From assembly GCF_000002865.3 (NCBI RefSeq), contig NW_001865050.1:781032-845031 (forward strand): DNA of 64,000 nt, given 5' to 3'. The notes under the pieces were generated by a model that was not told where the DNA came from, did not search any database, and saw only the letters and a list, made by a program, of their open reading frames with translations. Positions 12,144-24,230 of this stretch are shown piece by piece. Numbering within the stretch: position 1 is the first letter of the stretch; each line of letters opens with the position of its first letter. This DNA is from Monosiga brevicollis MX1. Its lineage: Eukaryota > Opisthokonta > Choanoflagellata > Craspedida > Salpingoecidae. A program made the position numbers and the translations under genes.

Positions 12144-12851
12144 ATTGGTGGTGGACCTACCTAAACTTTGCAGTTTCATGCTGGGCCGACATTCTTGTAT
12201 TCCCGTGACCTCAAAGCACACTTGCGTGTGGGCTTGCTCGAGTTGGCCGGATGCATGCTCTAAAGCTGAGACCCATCCTGCGCCAGTCGGCAATATGCCG
12301 GCTTCTCTATCCTTGGCTGCCTCGATTAGCGCCGGCTGTTTTGGAATGAAACCTTTTTTTTTTTTTTTTGGTTCATCTCTGCTTTGTTTCCCTCTCTTGA
12401 CTTGCGCACATGCTCTTTTTGTCTGAATGAATCCATGAAAGCTTTCAGTCTTTCTTCTGACAACTGGCAACTTCTCCTTGATCATCACCATTCACAGTTC
12501 CTCTATTCTGACATTGTTTGCCCCTTCCTTTGTTTTTGCACATCCTGCGACTGATGTCTTTCACACGCAGTGAAAACAATGGGTTGAAATATTCTAAAAG
12601 TGAATGGTTTTAGACCGAAAAACAGGTCAAACGCTTTTCAAACCAATATCAGTTTGCACGCGCGCTGTCTTACCCCATAGTAGGTGAACAGTAGCATATC
12701 CAGTGACGACGATCATTCTTTTCAGTGGTTTCGCTCGAGCCAGTATTTTTTTCGGATCAATCTATCGCCGGTCGTCCGAGACGCGGCTACCAATTTTGAT
12801 CCCGATACTGGTCGGCGTGAGACGAGACCAAGTCTGGCCGAACCGCAAGCC
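12144..12851. other. Intergenic region, no gene seen
   Basis: A poly-T run lies near 12354-12370 and the region is AT-richer around 12580-12650. It is the likely terminator flank of the ERM gene and promoter of the secreted mosaic gene. Nothing else is recognisable. Confidence 0.5.
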
Positions 12852-15800
12852 ATGGCGTCCACTCTTGGCCTGCTTGCCGTGAGCATGGCCCTTCTCATGC
12901 AGCCGGCGGTTGCCCAAACGTACGTTCTTGGGGTCCTTAACTCGCATCGTGATTGATGTGCGCACCCTCGCTTGATCCGAACCTCCTCGGCGACGGTTGT
13001 CGTTTGACCCGACGGCTTGGATGCATCACCGCTATTATTTAGGTGTTTTACTGTCAATGATGCGAGTTTCGAATCAACGACCATCCCGTCCGGTACCCTT
13101 GTCACCATGCCCAACACTGGGCCATGGTACTACGACAACTCGGGCGATGTATTTTATGTTTTCTCATCTCTTGGCGGCATTTCCAGTGGCGCGGATGGCG
13201 CCAAGTTTGCGGGCTCTCTTCAGTCAGCAACCTCGCCGGTCAATGGATTCTCGCAGAACTTGACGGAGACTTTCGGCGATGTGGATGGTCTGGAATTCAC
13301 CGCGTACGTGGCTACTTCGGTCACTGGAGAGAAGAACACGATCCTGTCTATGGAACTGCAAACGGAAACTGGCGTGACTGTTGCTGCGCTGACTCGCAAC
13401 GATTTCCAGCTGTCAAGCTCCTGGGAGGCGGCTGTGTTGTCGTGGACCAAGCCTGCGGGCTTTGCCTACGATTCGTCGGCCATCCGAATTGCCTTTCGCT
13501 TTTCTGGGGCAGATGTCTCCATCATGGTGGACAATGTCACTGTGTGCTCGGTGGATGTGACCACCACCAGCTCTGCTGCCCCCACCACGTCTGGTCTGAG
13601 CACCGTTGTGCCTGAGCCTGGTTGCGTGGCCGTGGCCGATGGCGACTTTAACATCTACAACGACTTTGGCAATGAACAACCCCTCTGGCTGGTGTCGGAT
13701 GGTTGGGAAATGAGTGACCAGAACGCCGTCCGTTTTGCAGAGGCAGCTGACACGTACATGGCCCCGTCTGCGGCCTCGCTCGGCAGCGGCTTCATCTTCT
13801 CCTTTGAGATGGGTGGCATGAGCAACTTGAGTCAGCTCTTGCCTTTCAACTTCCGTGCTGCTGAGACTGTTTCCTTCAGTGCCCGCATGGCTCCCATCCC
13901 CAATTTCGATCACATTGGAACCGTGCGCATGCAGATCTTTGCCGACGATAACACCGAAATTGCTGGCCTGGATGTGGACGCCGCTTCACTTACCAACAGC
14001 ATCTTCACCACCACAGTGCTCAACTTCACCGTGCCAATGGACGCTTCTTACACCGATTCCGCCGTTCGCATTGGCTTCACATTTACCGGCACAGGCCCGT
14101 CCATCATCATTGATGACGTGACCTTTTGCTACAATGGTGCTTACATTGACTTTGCTCCTGAAACGACCCCCGATACTTTGTACGTTTGCGCCATTGTGTT
14201 TTTTGTTCTGGAAAGTGTAATGAGCAAGCACGTTTCGGGAATTCGCTTTGCAAGTCTTGACTTCCTGCCATGCGTTCAGCAACAGCTCACCTTTTATTCC
14301 TTTTTGTCCGACATGTGAATTAGTCCCTGCAGCCCAATCAGTGTCAGTGACAATGATTTCTCGTCGACAAGTGGAACAGGCAGCGTTGCCTATTCCGGTG
14401 CTTGGAGCGTGGATAGCGCTGTTCAGGTTCTGCGTGGTGATGATACCGTGAGCGGTGTTGCGCCCACCAGCAACACTGAGCAGTTTATTTACACGGAAGA
14501 ATCCTCCAACACCAGTTCGGGTATCTATCAGAGTCTGCCTGGCACATACGAGTCAGGCCAGACTTATCGCTTCAGTGCTCGCGTGGGTCGGGCGCTCGGA
14601 GTCACTTATACCAGTGTGTTCTCCCTGGAGTTCCGTGATGAGAATCAAAAGGTGCTTGCTGCCCGATCATTTTCTACGGAGGGCTTGCCCGCCAACTACT
14701 ACGCCTGGCGCCACGTTGAGTTTGAGGCACCGGCTGAATTGGATGGAAGTGACATGATCGTGGGGATCCGATTTGGTGGTTATGGTGCCAGCCCCGCCTT
14801 TGCCGAGGTGGCCGTTTGCCGCGAGACTGTTTCTACCACGTCAGCTCCGAGCACGATGGCACCAACCACCACCACCGCTGATCCTCGATGCGCCCAGCTT
14901 GCTGATGCCAGCTTTGAGATGTACGACCAAGGTCCCGAGAACATGTATCCCACTGACGGCGCATGGGAGGGTGTGGTCGCAACCAACATGCGCACAATTC
15001 GACGCTCCTCCGACCTTGGCCCTACTCGCGCCGCTGATGGTCGCCGCTACATGGTTTTCTATGACGTTTCAGAGGAGAGCACGGGTATTTACCAAGAAAC
15101 TGGCCTGATGACTCTACCCAACGAGACCTACACCTTCTCGGCTGCGTTGGGTACTTCGTCGTCGTTCTTGGGCTACAGTAGCTCGGTTGACTTGGTCATT
15201 GCCTCTTGGAACGGCACCGCAGAAGTACCCCTTGCATCTCGCACTGTCTATTGGACCGAAGTTCCTGAAAACGACTTTGAGGTCTTTACCGTGTCGTACT
15301 TTTGCGAGGTGGGCACCTGCGACTATTTTGATGACCTGCGCGTGCGCATTGTGGCCACAGGGTTGTATTTGTCTCCCGCGATTGACGATATCAGCTTCTG
15401 CGCAGCGGGCTTTGGCATCACAACCACCACGACCAGCACCACGACCACCAGCACCACGACCACCTCTACAACGACCACCAGCACCACGACCACGACCGGC
15501 GCCGATTCACTTTTTTCAGTCTTTTGCGACCACCCATGCTATCACTCGGCCCTCTCGTGCCTTCTGGAGGATGAGGCTTGGAATGGTGTTGTCAAGCGTG
15601 GCGTAACCCTGAACCCTGGGTGCCGTCTGACTGAACCCGCGGCTGGCTATGTTTTCTCAAACATTACTACTGTCTGGGACAGCGTGATCATCAATGACGC
15701 CGGTAGCTTCACCCAGATTGACCTCTCCAGCCTTCAGTATGTGGGCGGAGACTTGATCATCCGAAACATGGAGAATCTCGATACCCTCATCGGCCAAACC

Positions 15801-17945
15801 ATTGAGGTTAGCGGCGAGCTCATTGTGGAGAACAACTACGCCCTCACTGACGCCTCGGCTTTCAAGAACATTACGGCACATGGTGGCTGTACGTTCACCA
15901 ACAATCCCTCGTGCGCCTCTTGCACTGCCCTGCACGTGTGTGGTGAGGTCACCACGTCGACCACCACCACGTCGACCACCACCACGTCGACCACCACCAC
16001 GTCGACCACCACCACGTCGACCACCACCACGTCGACCACCACCACGTCGACCACCACCACGTCGACCACCACCACGTCGACCACCACCACGTCGACCACT
16101 AGCACGACCACAACAATGGATCCAAACTTTTACGGCAACCTGACCTGCGCCGCGAGCTTTGAACGCCCCGTGTTGCGAGAGGCACTGTCTGGTCAGCGCT
16201 ACATCGTCGGTGGCATCTACGTTTCATCAGCATGTGGCCTCCTTGATACCACGTTGGCGGACTACACTTCCGTTGAGCGTATTGACTTTGATCTCTCCAT
16301 TGTCAACCAGGCCAGCTACAAGAATTTGGCCGTCTTCAGCAGCCTGGAATACATCGGTGGCAGCCTGCGGCTGTCCGGGAACGCTCACATTTCCATGACA
16401 GGTTTCACCGCTGCCAGCCTTGTTGTGAATGGCGATCTTATCATCTCGAACATGGGCAGTGTGACGAGCATCACAGCACTCAACGGTATCACTGTCAATG
16501 GTGAGTGCTTCATCTCAAACCTGCCCAATTGCCCGGGATGCACCTGCACGTCAATCGGTCTGCCTGAGCCCTCCACTACGACTACAACCACAACCACGAC
16601 GACGACGACGACGACGACCACCACCACCACCACTCTTCTCACTGCTACCGGCCCGGCTTACTGTGCGAACATCAACAGCCAAACAGTTTTCAGCTCACTC
16701 TTGAACAACAAGCAACGCATCCTTGATGGTATTTTCCTCCTGACAGGTTGCCAAGCTGGAAACTCGGTCCTCACCGTCAACAGTTTGATTGAATCCATCG
16801 GTCCTATCACGCTCGAGGGTAATCCGAGCGTCACCTCATTGGCTGCGTTTGGTAACTTAATGTACACGGAGGGACTGACGATCAGCAACATGGACGGTCT
16901 CATGGCGCTGACTGGCTTCGATGGCGCCAACCTCGTGATTGATGGTAACTTGACCATCACTGGCAACGATAATCTCGCGTCAATTTCCGCGCTGAGTGGT
17001 GTTAACATCACGGGAACTTGTAGCATTAGCAACAATCCTGCTTGCTCTGGGTGCACTTGTGCTTCGATTGGTCTATCGGCGTTCACCACGCCCGCGCCAC
17101 CCACGACCACGACGACCACGACGACCACCACTACTACTACGACCACCGTCAACCCGGTGTTCACTGGTAGTGTCACCTGTACTACGACGGCCGACATTAA
17201 CAACACTATTGCAACCCTGACGGGCCGCACCCGGGTGAACGGCGGCGTGTCCATTTCAGGCACCTGCGATCCCACTCCCGAACTCTGGGAGGTCTTGGCC
17301 AACTTGGAGCACGTTAATACACTCTCTATTCTTTCGACCACAGCCACTAACATGAGCGGTTTGGTCTCCCTGACAAGCGTCAACAGTCTTACCCTTCGTG
17401 GAAACTCGGCCTTGACCTCTCTGTCTGGTCTCGAAGGTCTGAGCACTGTGAACAATGACATCACTATTCGAGGCAACACGCCGCTTAGTTCACTTGAAGG
17501 TCTTGTAAATTTGGCAAACGTGGGCAACAACATGGAGATTCGCGACCAGAGTCTTTTGGAGACATTGGAAGGCTTGGAGAGCTTGACCAACGTTGGCGGC
17601 CAACTTTATCTTCGGGACGCAGGCCTTGCTAATTTTACTGGTCTGAGTGGCTTGACAAGCCTCCCAACGCTGATTTTGGAGGACATGGACCTGCTGGTCA
17701 GCGTGGCTGGTACTTCTTTGACGGTGATTGACAGCTTTGAGATTGCTACCGCCGCCTCTTTGATCAACTTGGACGGTTTCGAAACAGTGACCTCAATCAC
17801 CTCGCTTATCATCAATGATGCTACCCTGTTGGAGGACCTTGATGGCCTTGCTAACCTCGTCGCTCAGCCAGCCGAGTGTGATGTAAATTTGATTGCTACG
17901 TGCACGGGCACCTACTGTTCTTGTGCTGACTTCCCGTCACCGTAA
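12852..17945 (+). CDS. Secreted mosaic protein: four beta-sandwich-like modules, Thr stalks, four L-domain-like modules
   Basis: The first exon encodes a clear signal peptide (MASTLGLLAVSMALLMQP, cleavage near AVAQT) ending at donor 12919/12920. Exon two starts at 13043 and exon three follows the intron 14180-14324. Four modules of about 150 residues each open with Cys then an acidic-x-x-F motif (CFTVNDASFES, CVAVADGDFNIYND, CSPISVSDNDFSS, CAQLADASFEMYDQ). Each closes with a hydrophobic strand ending in Cys (MVDNVTVC, IIDDVTFC, FAEVAVC, AIDDISFC), as in jelly-roll carbohydrate or ligand modules. Thr-rich linkers then separate four segments of LRR/L-domain type (for example LEYIGGSLRLSGNA, VNSLTLRGNSALTSLSGLEG), each with paired Cys near its end (CPGCTC, CSGCTC, YCSC). 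It is probably an extracellular adhesion or ligand-binding protein; no family name was recognised. The stop at 17943 overlaps a GTAAGT donor, so a further exon (membrane anchor or short tail) is possible. Confidence 0.75.
15951..16098 (+). repeat. 15-bp coding minisatellite (Thr-Thr-Thr-Thr-Ser)n
   Basis: The 15-base unit ACCACCACCACGTCG is repeated about nine to ten times with no third-position variation. It encodes a TTTTS stalk between the first two L-domain-like modules. The lack of synonymous drift points to recent expansion or gene conversion. Confidence 0.95.
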
Positions 17946-18304
17946 GTGGCAGAGGGTTGTCTTGAGTTTCTGAAGCTTTTGTGTATTCACTTTTTTTCTT
18001 GGGTGTGTGAGACTTTCTATTTGGTGCTCGAACAGTGCTCGCTTGACAAACATGAGCTTGCACAATCGTATGATGTACCACGAATTGAAGCACTCCTGCG
18101 AACAATCGTCATCACTTCACAACATCTCTAAAACTCATGGAAATTGACGACCTCTAGCGCACTTGTCATTCGTCGGGTAACGCAAGGGCAGACATGCAGT
18201 TGTTCTGTTTGATTGTTTCCAACAAACGTGCTCATCATTTTCGAAAGACGAGCGTGCGCCAAGAAAGAACAGTGAATTAAAATATGAGCAAGGTTGATAC
18301 CGAG
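17946..18304. other. Convergent intergenic region
   Basis: It lies between the mosaic gene (+) and LSM11 (-). A possible last exon of the mosaic gene could start after an AG near 18159 (phase fits and would add about 17 residues ending CSCSV), but nothing confirms it. Confidence 0.4.
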
Positions 18305-19415
18305 TTAGCGCCCAGCCAGCGCAATCCAAACAACCGAGGCGCCGCGAACAAAGAGTTGGCCAGTAAAGCGGTGGCGTTGATGGACAGCGGTTTTCCACTT
18401 GGTCGCCTTGCGCCGTTGGCGGCGTGACAGACCCGCCCAGTTTGTCTGTGTCATCTGGGATGAGTTAGATTCCAGCTCTTGAGGGGCAGTCGATCTTTGT
18501 TGCAAGATCAGTTTTGTGGATGCTGCGGACGCAACTAGCTTTTGAGCCGCAGCGGAGGTCGAGGATGGTGGTTGCAGCGTCGGGCACATGCTGCTTCGCT
18601 CAACACGACGCAATACCAGGCTGCCGTGGGCATCATAGGCCACGAGATGCCCTTGCAGGTACTCAAAATAGCGGCGATGACAACACTGCTTGAAGTATCA
18701 GCATGAGTATTCTTTCCTGACACGTGACACGCAAAGGCAGAGCAGGGAGATTCGTGGCTGACATGGACGGCAAGACTGACTCGAGCGGCAGCGAGGACTG
18801 TCACCTTTCTTCGTTCTTGGATGGCCCGCCAGAGCACGCCGAAAGGACCCAGGCGGACACGCTCTAAAGGCAAGGGAAGCCAAGCCAAGTCAAGGAGCAA
18901 GTTTGGGGTCGAGTGCCAAGTATCTTGGGGTTGTACCGGGGGGATCTGTGTTGTAGTCGAGGAACGTGACGCGACGACGGTGGCGGCCCCGCCCTGGGGC
19001 GTTGCTGCCTGAGACTTCAGCGGAGCTCAGCGTGAGCATTGTGCCATTGCGTTTGTAACATCTCACTCGTGAGTGTCGGCAGTCAGAGGTGGAGAAGAAC
19101 AGGCGTCTCACCTGCTGAATCCTCCGTCACGGTGTCGCTTGGAGTTGCGGAGCTAGTGATCTCTTGTACTGGCCTCGACTCGCTGGCAAGGCTGGTCACT
19201 GCAGCTCGGCGTCGAACATTGAGTTGACCTTGGCTTTGTTTGAGCATGGTCTCATACCGGGCCAGATTGTCTAACGGCCGCACGGCCGGATAGGGCAGCA
19301 CAACCTGATCAGCGGCCAAGGCTGCGACGGGATCAAAATTTGGACTCAAAAAGTCCAGTCTTTCGTCCGCGGCCATCTTGGACAGTTGGGGAAAAACTGA
19401 AGCAAAATTTGTCAT
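18305..19415 (-). CDS. LSM11: LSM11-like U7 snRNP protein
   Basis: LSM11 is a Sm-like ring subunit specific to the U7 snRNP, which cuts replication-dependent histone pre-mRNA. Exon one (19415-19112) contains LDFLSPNFDPVAALAADQV and VRPLDNLARYETMLKQ, which match the animal N-terminal motif of the form SDSFDPLLALYAP...NNVAEYESFLR. Next come a basic linker exon (about 19020-18940), a Sm1-type start (RLGPFGVLWRAIQERRKVTV, about 18868), and then YLQGHLVAYDAHGSLVLRRVE (about 18670), which matches the GFLVAFDKFWNMALTDV strand pair. The C-terminal Sm2-like segment HRFTGQLFVRGASVVWIALA matches [20 protein letters not shown] of the family. The Sm1-Sm2 spacer is long, as is known for LSM11. Intron borders around 18660-18800 are uncertain. 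Confidence 0.8.
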
Positions 19416-19416
19416 C

Positions 19417-19494
19417 GCACACACACACACACACACACACAGACACACAGACACAGACACAGACACAGACACAGACACACACACACACACACAC
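19417..19494. repeat. (CA)n/(CAGACA)n microsatellite beside an assembly gap
   Basis: Interrupted CA and CAGACA repeats fill the space between the LSM11 start codon and a run of 50 N (19495-19544). The true length is unknown. Confidence 0.9.
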
Positions 19495-19544
19495 NNNNNN
19501 NNNNNNNNNNNNNNNNNNNNNNNNNNNNNNNNNNNNNNNNNNNN
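19495..19544. other. Assembly gap (50 N)
   Basis: A run of exactly 50 N within the divergent LSM11/codanin promoter interval, adjoining the CA repeat. Confidence 0.99.
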
Positions 19545-19635
19545 CTCACGCTTGCTCTTTGATTGTTGTTCAGAAGGGCGCCGCAACCGTTTCCCCCCTC
19601 GGTGCGGGACGAGCTCCGGCACCTAAGCGGCAGTC

Positions 19636-22600
19636 ATGATGGCCGAGTCATTGGATCGAAAAAATTGCACTGAAAAGGTCATTGCTCAGTCAAGCGAGCC
19701 CGCCAGACCGCAGGATGGCAAGGACGGCCAGTCTGTTGAGGCTGGCTCTGACTCTGGCTCTGTTTTGGCTTGGGTGCGGGTGGTTGAGCGCGGCGAGCTC
19801 TCGCCTCACGATGTAGCGCAGAGGCTGGATCAAGGTCAGGGTGATGACGTGCATCTCAAGCCCTACTTGGACAGCATTTTGGCCTTGCCTACCTTTCTCC
19901 TCGACCGCCTGCAGCTTCTTGCCCCACCACGATCATCCGCACCAAGCTCTCCTGTGCGAGCTGGGAGCCGAACTACAGCACGCACTGCGAGCCTCCCTCG
20001 ACATGGGGTGGCCACGCAATGCAAGCCGCTTCAAACCAGCAATAGCGAAGCTGGCATTGCGCCCGACCCCATCTCTGGTCCACGGCGGCGTGTCCCCACA
20101 AAGCGCTTGGTCCCGCAGCCTTTAGTTGGTCCCGAACGCGATGTCACATCGACGCCTGTCACGAAAAAGGACGCACGAATAGCACCCATCCCCGCAGAGT
20201 CTGACTTTCCCTCATTGCAATCAACAACCTCTCAGCGCAGTGGGCGCCAAACTTCCTCTCGCTCCAAGCCCCACGCGTCTGGCAACTTGTCCGGCTCCGG
20301 AGCAACGGCCGATAGGCTTCCGGCGGCCCCACCGGCTGCCAGTCCCTGGTCTCGCACCAAGTCTGCAGGGACCACTTCACACACCTTTGACGTGGCTACG
20401 GCTAGGCCAGGTGCAACTCGTACCGTGTCTGTGAAAACCAGGTCGAGTATGTCAAATTCACGCCAGGGTTGTGACAGTGGTGGGACCACCGTAACTTCCC
20501 CTGCCCGAGTCACGAATGCAGACGCAGCCCGGTCATACTCTGGTGGTTCTCTTCCAGCCATGGCAGAGACCACTCAGGAGATTGGCCTTTCTGAGGCAGA
20601 CTTTCGCTTAGCAGTCTTGCTTGGTGAGATTGGGGCTTTGGTACTGGCGAAGTATCGCCCACAGCTCCATCCTGGGATCGGCCGCGAAATGCAGGTGCTG
20701 AGCCAGGTCGCGCGGGCTTGTCTCGAGGCTCTACGCTTGGCTCCTGCCTTGGATGCTGCCGAGTCCAACTCAGCAATTGTCGCATCCGCAACCCAGTCTG
20801 GCATTACGCCCGATGAGGCTCAGCGCTGGGTGCCTGCATTTATGGTGACATGCACCGTGGCTCTCTTAGCGCGCTTTCCTCGATTGCTACATGCACTGGG
20901 CGTCGGGTTTTGGCCTGCGGTTGAGGCCCAACTGATTTGTTTCACTCCACGTCTGCAGCAGCGCCTGCGTGCTCTTTGGCCGATTGCCTCTGAAAGGTCG
21001 AGCAGTGACGAGGGCTTGGCTACGCAGCTGGTGCGTCATTTCGGCTCTTCCATGGCTGGCCTCGCTGAGCATTCTTCTTTGCCTCTCAACTCTTGCTCCT
21101 CGGTTTTTTCTTTTTCAAATCTCATTGTGGTGTTGAATTTCTGTTGTCTGCAGACGAGTGCCTTTACGACTGTGGATCCCCTGGCTCAGCTTTTATTGCA
21201 CGAGTCTCAGCAGGAGGTGGATAAGTGGCTGCCCGTGCTACAGAGTTTGTACGAGGGCTACTGTCTGGCCACGGCAGACCAGCATCGTGGCCACCAATCT
21301 GACTTGCGCTCGTGGCGGCTACGCGCGGAGCAGGGCAAGGCTCAAGGCAAGCTCGATAGCTGGGCTCAAGAATGCTGGCAGCAACTGCGGGACTGCAAGC
21401 TTGCCTGGATGTCGGCCGTTGCACGAGGCTTGCTGCTAATGATGCAGGACTCTTCGCTGTTGCTGCCGACTGAGATGCGACACCGGGCCATAGAACGACA
21501 ACGGATACGCTTTGAGTCGGCGCGCTTCCACATTGTCTTTTCCTTTGTGCCAGATTTGGTGGATGTGCTTGGGTCGCTGGAATTGCGCGACTTTCTCAGC
21601 CGGGAGCTTATGGTGGCGCTCGAAGAGGCAGCGCGACGCACGGCACGGGATCGTGATTTGGTGACCGGCTTTAATTTTCTTTTTTTTGGCGGCCGCGTGC
21701 TGGCGCAGCTCGTCTATCGCACTTTGGCACGTCCTCTGCACCCAACAGCCCAGGAGCGAGTCGGCATGGAATTGCGGGATCCGCTGTCTTTGTGTGTGCG
21801 CCTAGAGCGGGCGCATCAAGAGCGCTGCCTTGTTGCCTGTTTGTGTTGGACCGTGTCTTGCGTGCAGTACTTGGCTGGGCCGGGAACGGCTCTCTGGCAT
21901 GGCTGCCCTGAAGTTTTGCAGGCCATAGGCTTGCTCGTGCGATTGGAGCGAGCTACCTCGCGCTTCGCTGAGCCCATGCCACACGGTTCGCTACCCATGT
22001 TGTTCGCCCACATGCTGCTTGGAGAAACCTTGAGCCACCCACGGCTGGAGCGATTGGTGACTCAAGCCCGCACAAGCGTGTGTGAGGCGCCCCCACTTTT
22101 GGTGCAGCTGGAACACTATCATTTTGTTGATGCGCGACTTCCCGGGCAGTGGCGCAGCGACGGTGAGCTGTCCGCAGCGCTGAGGTCCATTACGCAGCCC
22201 ATCCAAGGTCCAAGCAACGAGAAGGTAATCAACCCAGAGCGTGTAACGGATCGAGACAAGGCGGCGGGCAGCAAACCCCCCTTGTTGCAGCGCAAGCTGG
22301 GTCAGGTGGTGACGGTGCCTTCCATAGAGGGGCAAATGACAACGCTCATCCAGACCATTACGTATGGAGTGGTGCAGAAGGTGCAGCTCTGGCTGCAGTC
22401 GTCATGTCCATCCATTCGTGAGGGACAGTAAGTACCCCATCGCACGCACGCAGGGGCTTGGTGAAGATGGTGTGTTCTGAATGCCTGCTCACTCTCCTTT
22501 CCCGCCTTTGCTGTGATACCTGAACGTGCCTAGATATCTTCTCTCTTCTCCCGAGGACGTGTGGGCAGAGAGCCGCGTGCAGCTCGAGGCCGAGCTGCAG

Positions 22601-22807
22601 CGGGGTTGTGAGGCTGTGCACCAACACCTGGCGCTATTACTGCAGCTGCGGGGCGGAGATATGGCCGAGGAGGCTGTGGCTACCATGGCATCCTTTTATG
22701 TGGAGAAACTGGGCAACGAAGTTCGGGCCCTGGCCAAAGACCATCTCGGCTCGATCTTGAAAGCCATGCCCATTCAACGAGTTGACGAAGAGGCGAACCC
22801 CGAGTAA
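19636..22807 (+). CDS. CDAN1: Codanin-1-like protein
   Basis: Codanin-1 binds the histone chaperone ASF1 and partners CDIN1; in animals it limits histone delivery to the nucleus. Similarity read by eye falls in the same order as the animal protein. The N-terminal helical segment (WVRVVERGELSPHDVAQRL, then PTFLLDRLQLL) resembles VRWIARSTQGS...VPFLLNFL. A Ser/Pro-rich region carries ESDFPSLQ, like the family's LEEFPPV motif. The centre holds QLICFTPRLQQRLRALWP against the animal LLCFSPALQGRLRAAYEG. A long helical C-terminal half follows. A 123-base in-frame intron (21031-21153) interrupts the main exon; the second intron starts at 22429 (CAG|TAAGTA or one base off) and the last coding exon runs about 22535-22807. 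At about 960 residues it is shorter than human codanin-1 (about 1,230). Two ATGs (19636 and 19639) are adjacent; either may start. Confidence 0.6.
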
Positions 22808-23024
22808 AGAGCCAATTGTCAGATAAAATTGAAGTAGAGCGACTAATTTGCTCTGGATCACGTTTGTCATTCACTTACACGCAGTAGCGGTTCTGTGGGG
22901 CTTTCCGGACTTTTCATTTCTTCCCGACGACGACGACGTACGGCAGCGGCGAGCACCAGCGACAGGCAGGCGATACCGGCTCCTCTCCTTCCTTCTATTC
23001 CCCATTTTCGGTTTCCCTAGCACA

Positions 23025-23635
23025 ATGGCGGGCTCTGACACTTCCGTGTTTCGGTCTTTGACCAACGAGATCAACGTTGCTGGTGTTCTGCGTTGGACTT
23101 GGCGCATGGTCGACCGTCAGCCCACTCTGGTCGCAGCCACGGCCATGGGTGCTTTTGGTGCGTGCGTTCTGTCGCAGCGACGGGCCAGGCGCGCCATCTT
23201 ATGCTGGATGCGGCTGGCGTTTTTTTGCATTCTGCTTTTGGAGCAAAGAGCGCGTGGCCATTGGCTCTAGCGTCGTTGTGACCATATTGTAACGCCACTC
23301 GTGTTTTTTGACGCAGCTCATCTGATTTGATACCTGCTCGGTCTCTTTGCGCAGGTGTCCTGCTGGTGGCTGCAACTTCCTCCGAGAACGGCTTCACGCA
23401 AAAGGATGACCAAGGTCGCTACGGCTCTCTCATCCAGCGTCGTGTGCCCAGTACGTATTTCTGACTGTTCATCCGTCACATGTGTATGTGCATCCGGTGG
23501 TCTGTCTTTTGAATAATATTAATTCAAGGGATGGACAGGGATACTGGCCTTGATTTGACGTGCGTGCCGCGGGCCAGCTCACTTTGGCTATCGCATTTTG
23601 TGCTGACACCTGATGTAGCTCCCAAGGAGGCATAG
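23025..23635 (+). CDS. Small single-pass membrane protein, possibly complex I NDUFA3-like
   Basis: Three exons join in phase: 23025 to about 23156, about 23355-23451, and 23619-23635. The product is about 80 residues. It has a short N-terminal part, RWTWRMVDRQPTLVAATAMG leading into a hydrophobic stretch ending VLLVAAT, and then a polar tail (QGRYGSLIQRRVPTPKEA). One membrane span preceded by W-x(5)-P-x-LV, and the overall length, recall NDUFA3 (B9) of mitochondrial complex I, where a DKEPVLVV segment opens the span. The match is short and could be chance. The donor and acceptor sequences are good (GTGCGT, GTACGT; CAG, TAG), so the gene itself is more certain than its name. Confidence 0.45.
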
Positions 23636-24230
23636 AGATCACTGGCGCACCCGCTCTTGCTGTTACCCTGTGTCGAGACATTCCCATGTCAACTGTTCTG
23701 CTAGCCAGGCTTGTGCATGTCATGCTGTCCTAAAACCCGTTTCAACAATTTCTGGTTGGAGCATCGTAGCCTGCTTTTGCACCACGCCGTCAGAGAACGC
23801 TGCGCTCGTCTCTATTTCTCTTCTCTCTTGTTTTCTTGCTCAGATCAGCCTCTTCATTGTTTTTTTTTTTTCGTCATTACGGAGGGCCAGACATTCGCCG
23901 TCACGGCTTGCACTCTCCCCAGTAAATCAACGAGGGGCTTTGTGCACTACCCGATCGGAGGAGCACGAGTCCTGGTCGTGTGCTTTCCTCCGACCCCTCT
24001 CCTCTCCTCGCTTATCACTCTAGGCTCACGACAAGGGACCGTCTTCTTACTCTTGTCAGCTTGCCAATTGAACTTTATGCCTTGTACATCGGCACGTTTC
24101 TGATATCCCATCCACCTCCTTTCCCCTCCTCCTCCACTTCCCCTTCTCTTCTGCCTGTCTTGTCCTCTCTGTGTCCTGTCTCGTTTTTTTCTCACCCTCT
24201 TGAACGTTTTTTTTCTTTTCTTTCTGTTCT

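Noticed and set aside
16569-16632. Opposite-strand long open frames made of Val or Thr runs across the mosaic gene
   Set aside because: They are shadows of the ACC/ACG Thr repeats on the coding strand.
20159-20804. Minus-strand frames across the codanin-1-like exon
   Set aside because: The plus frame is open over nearly 3 kb and has ordered similarity to codanin-1; the minus frames have none.
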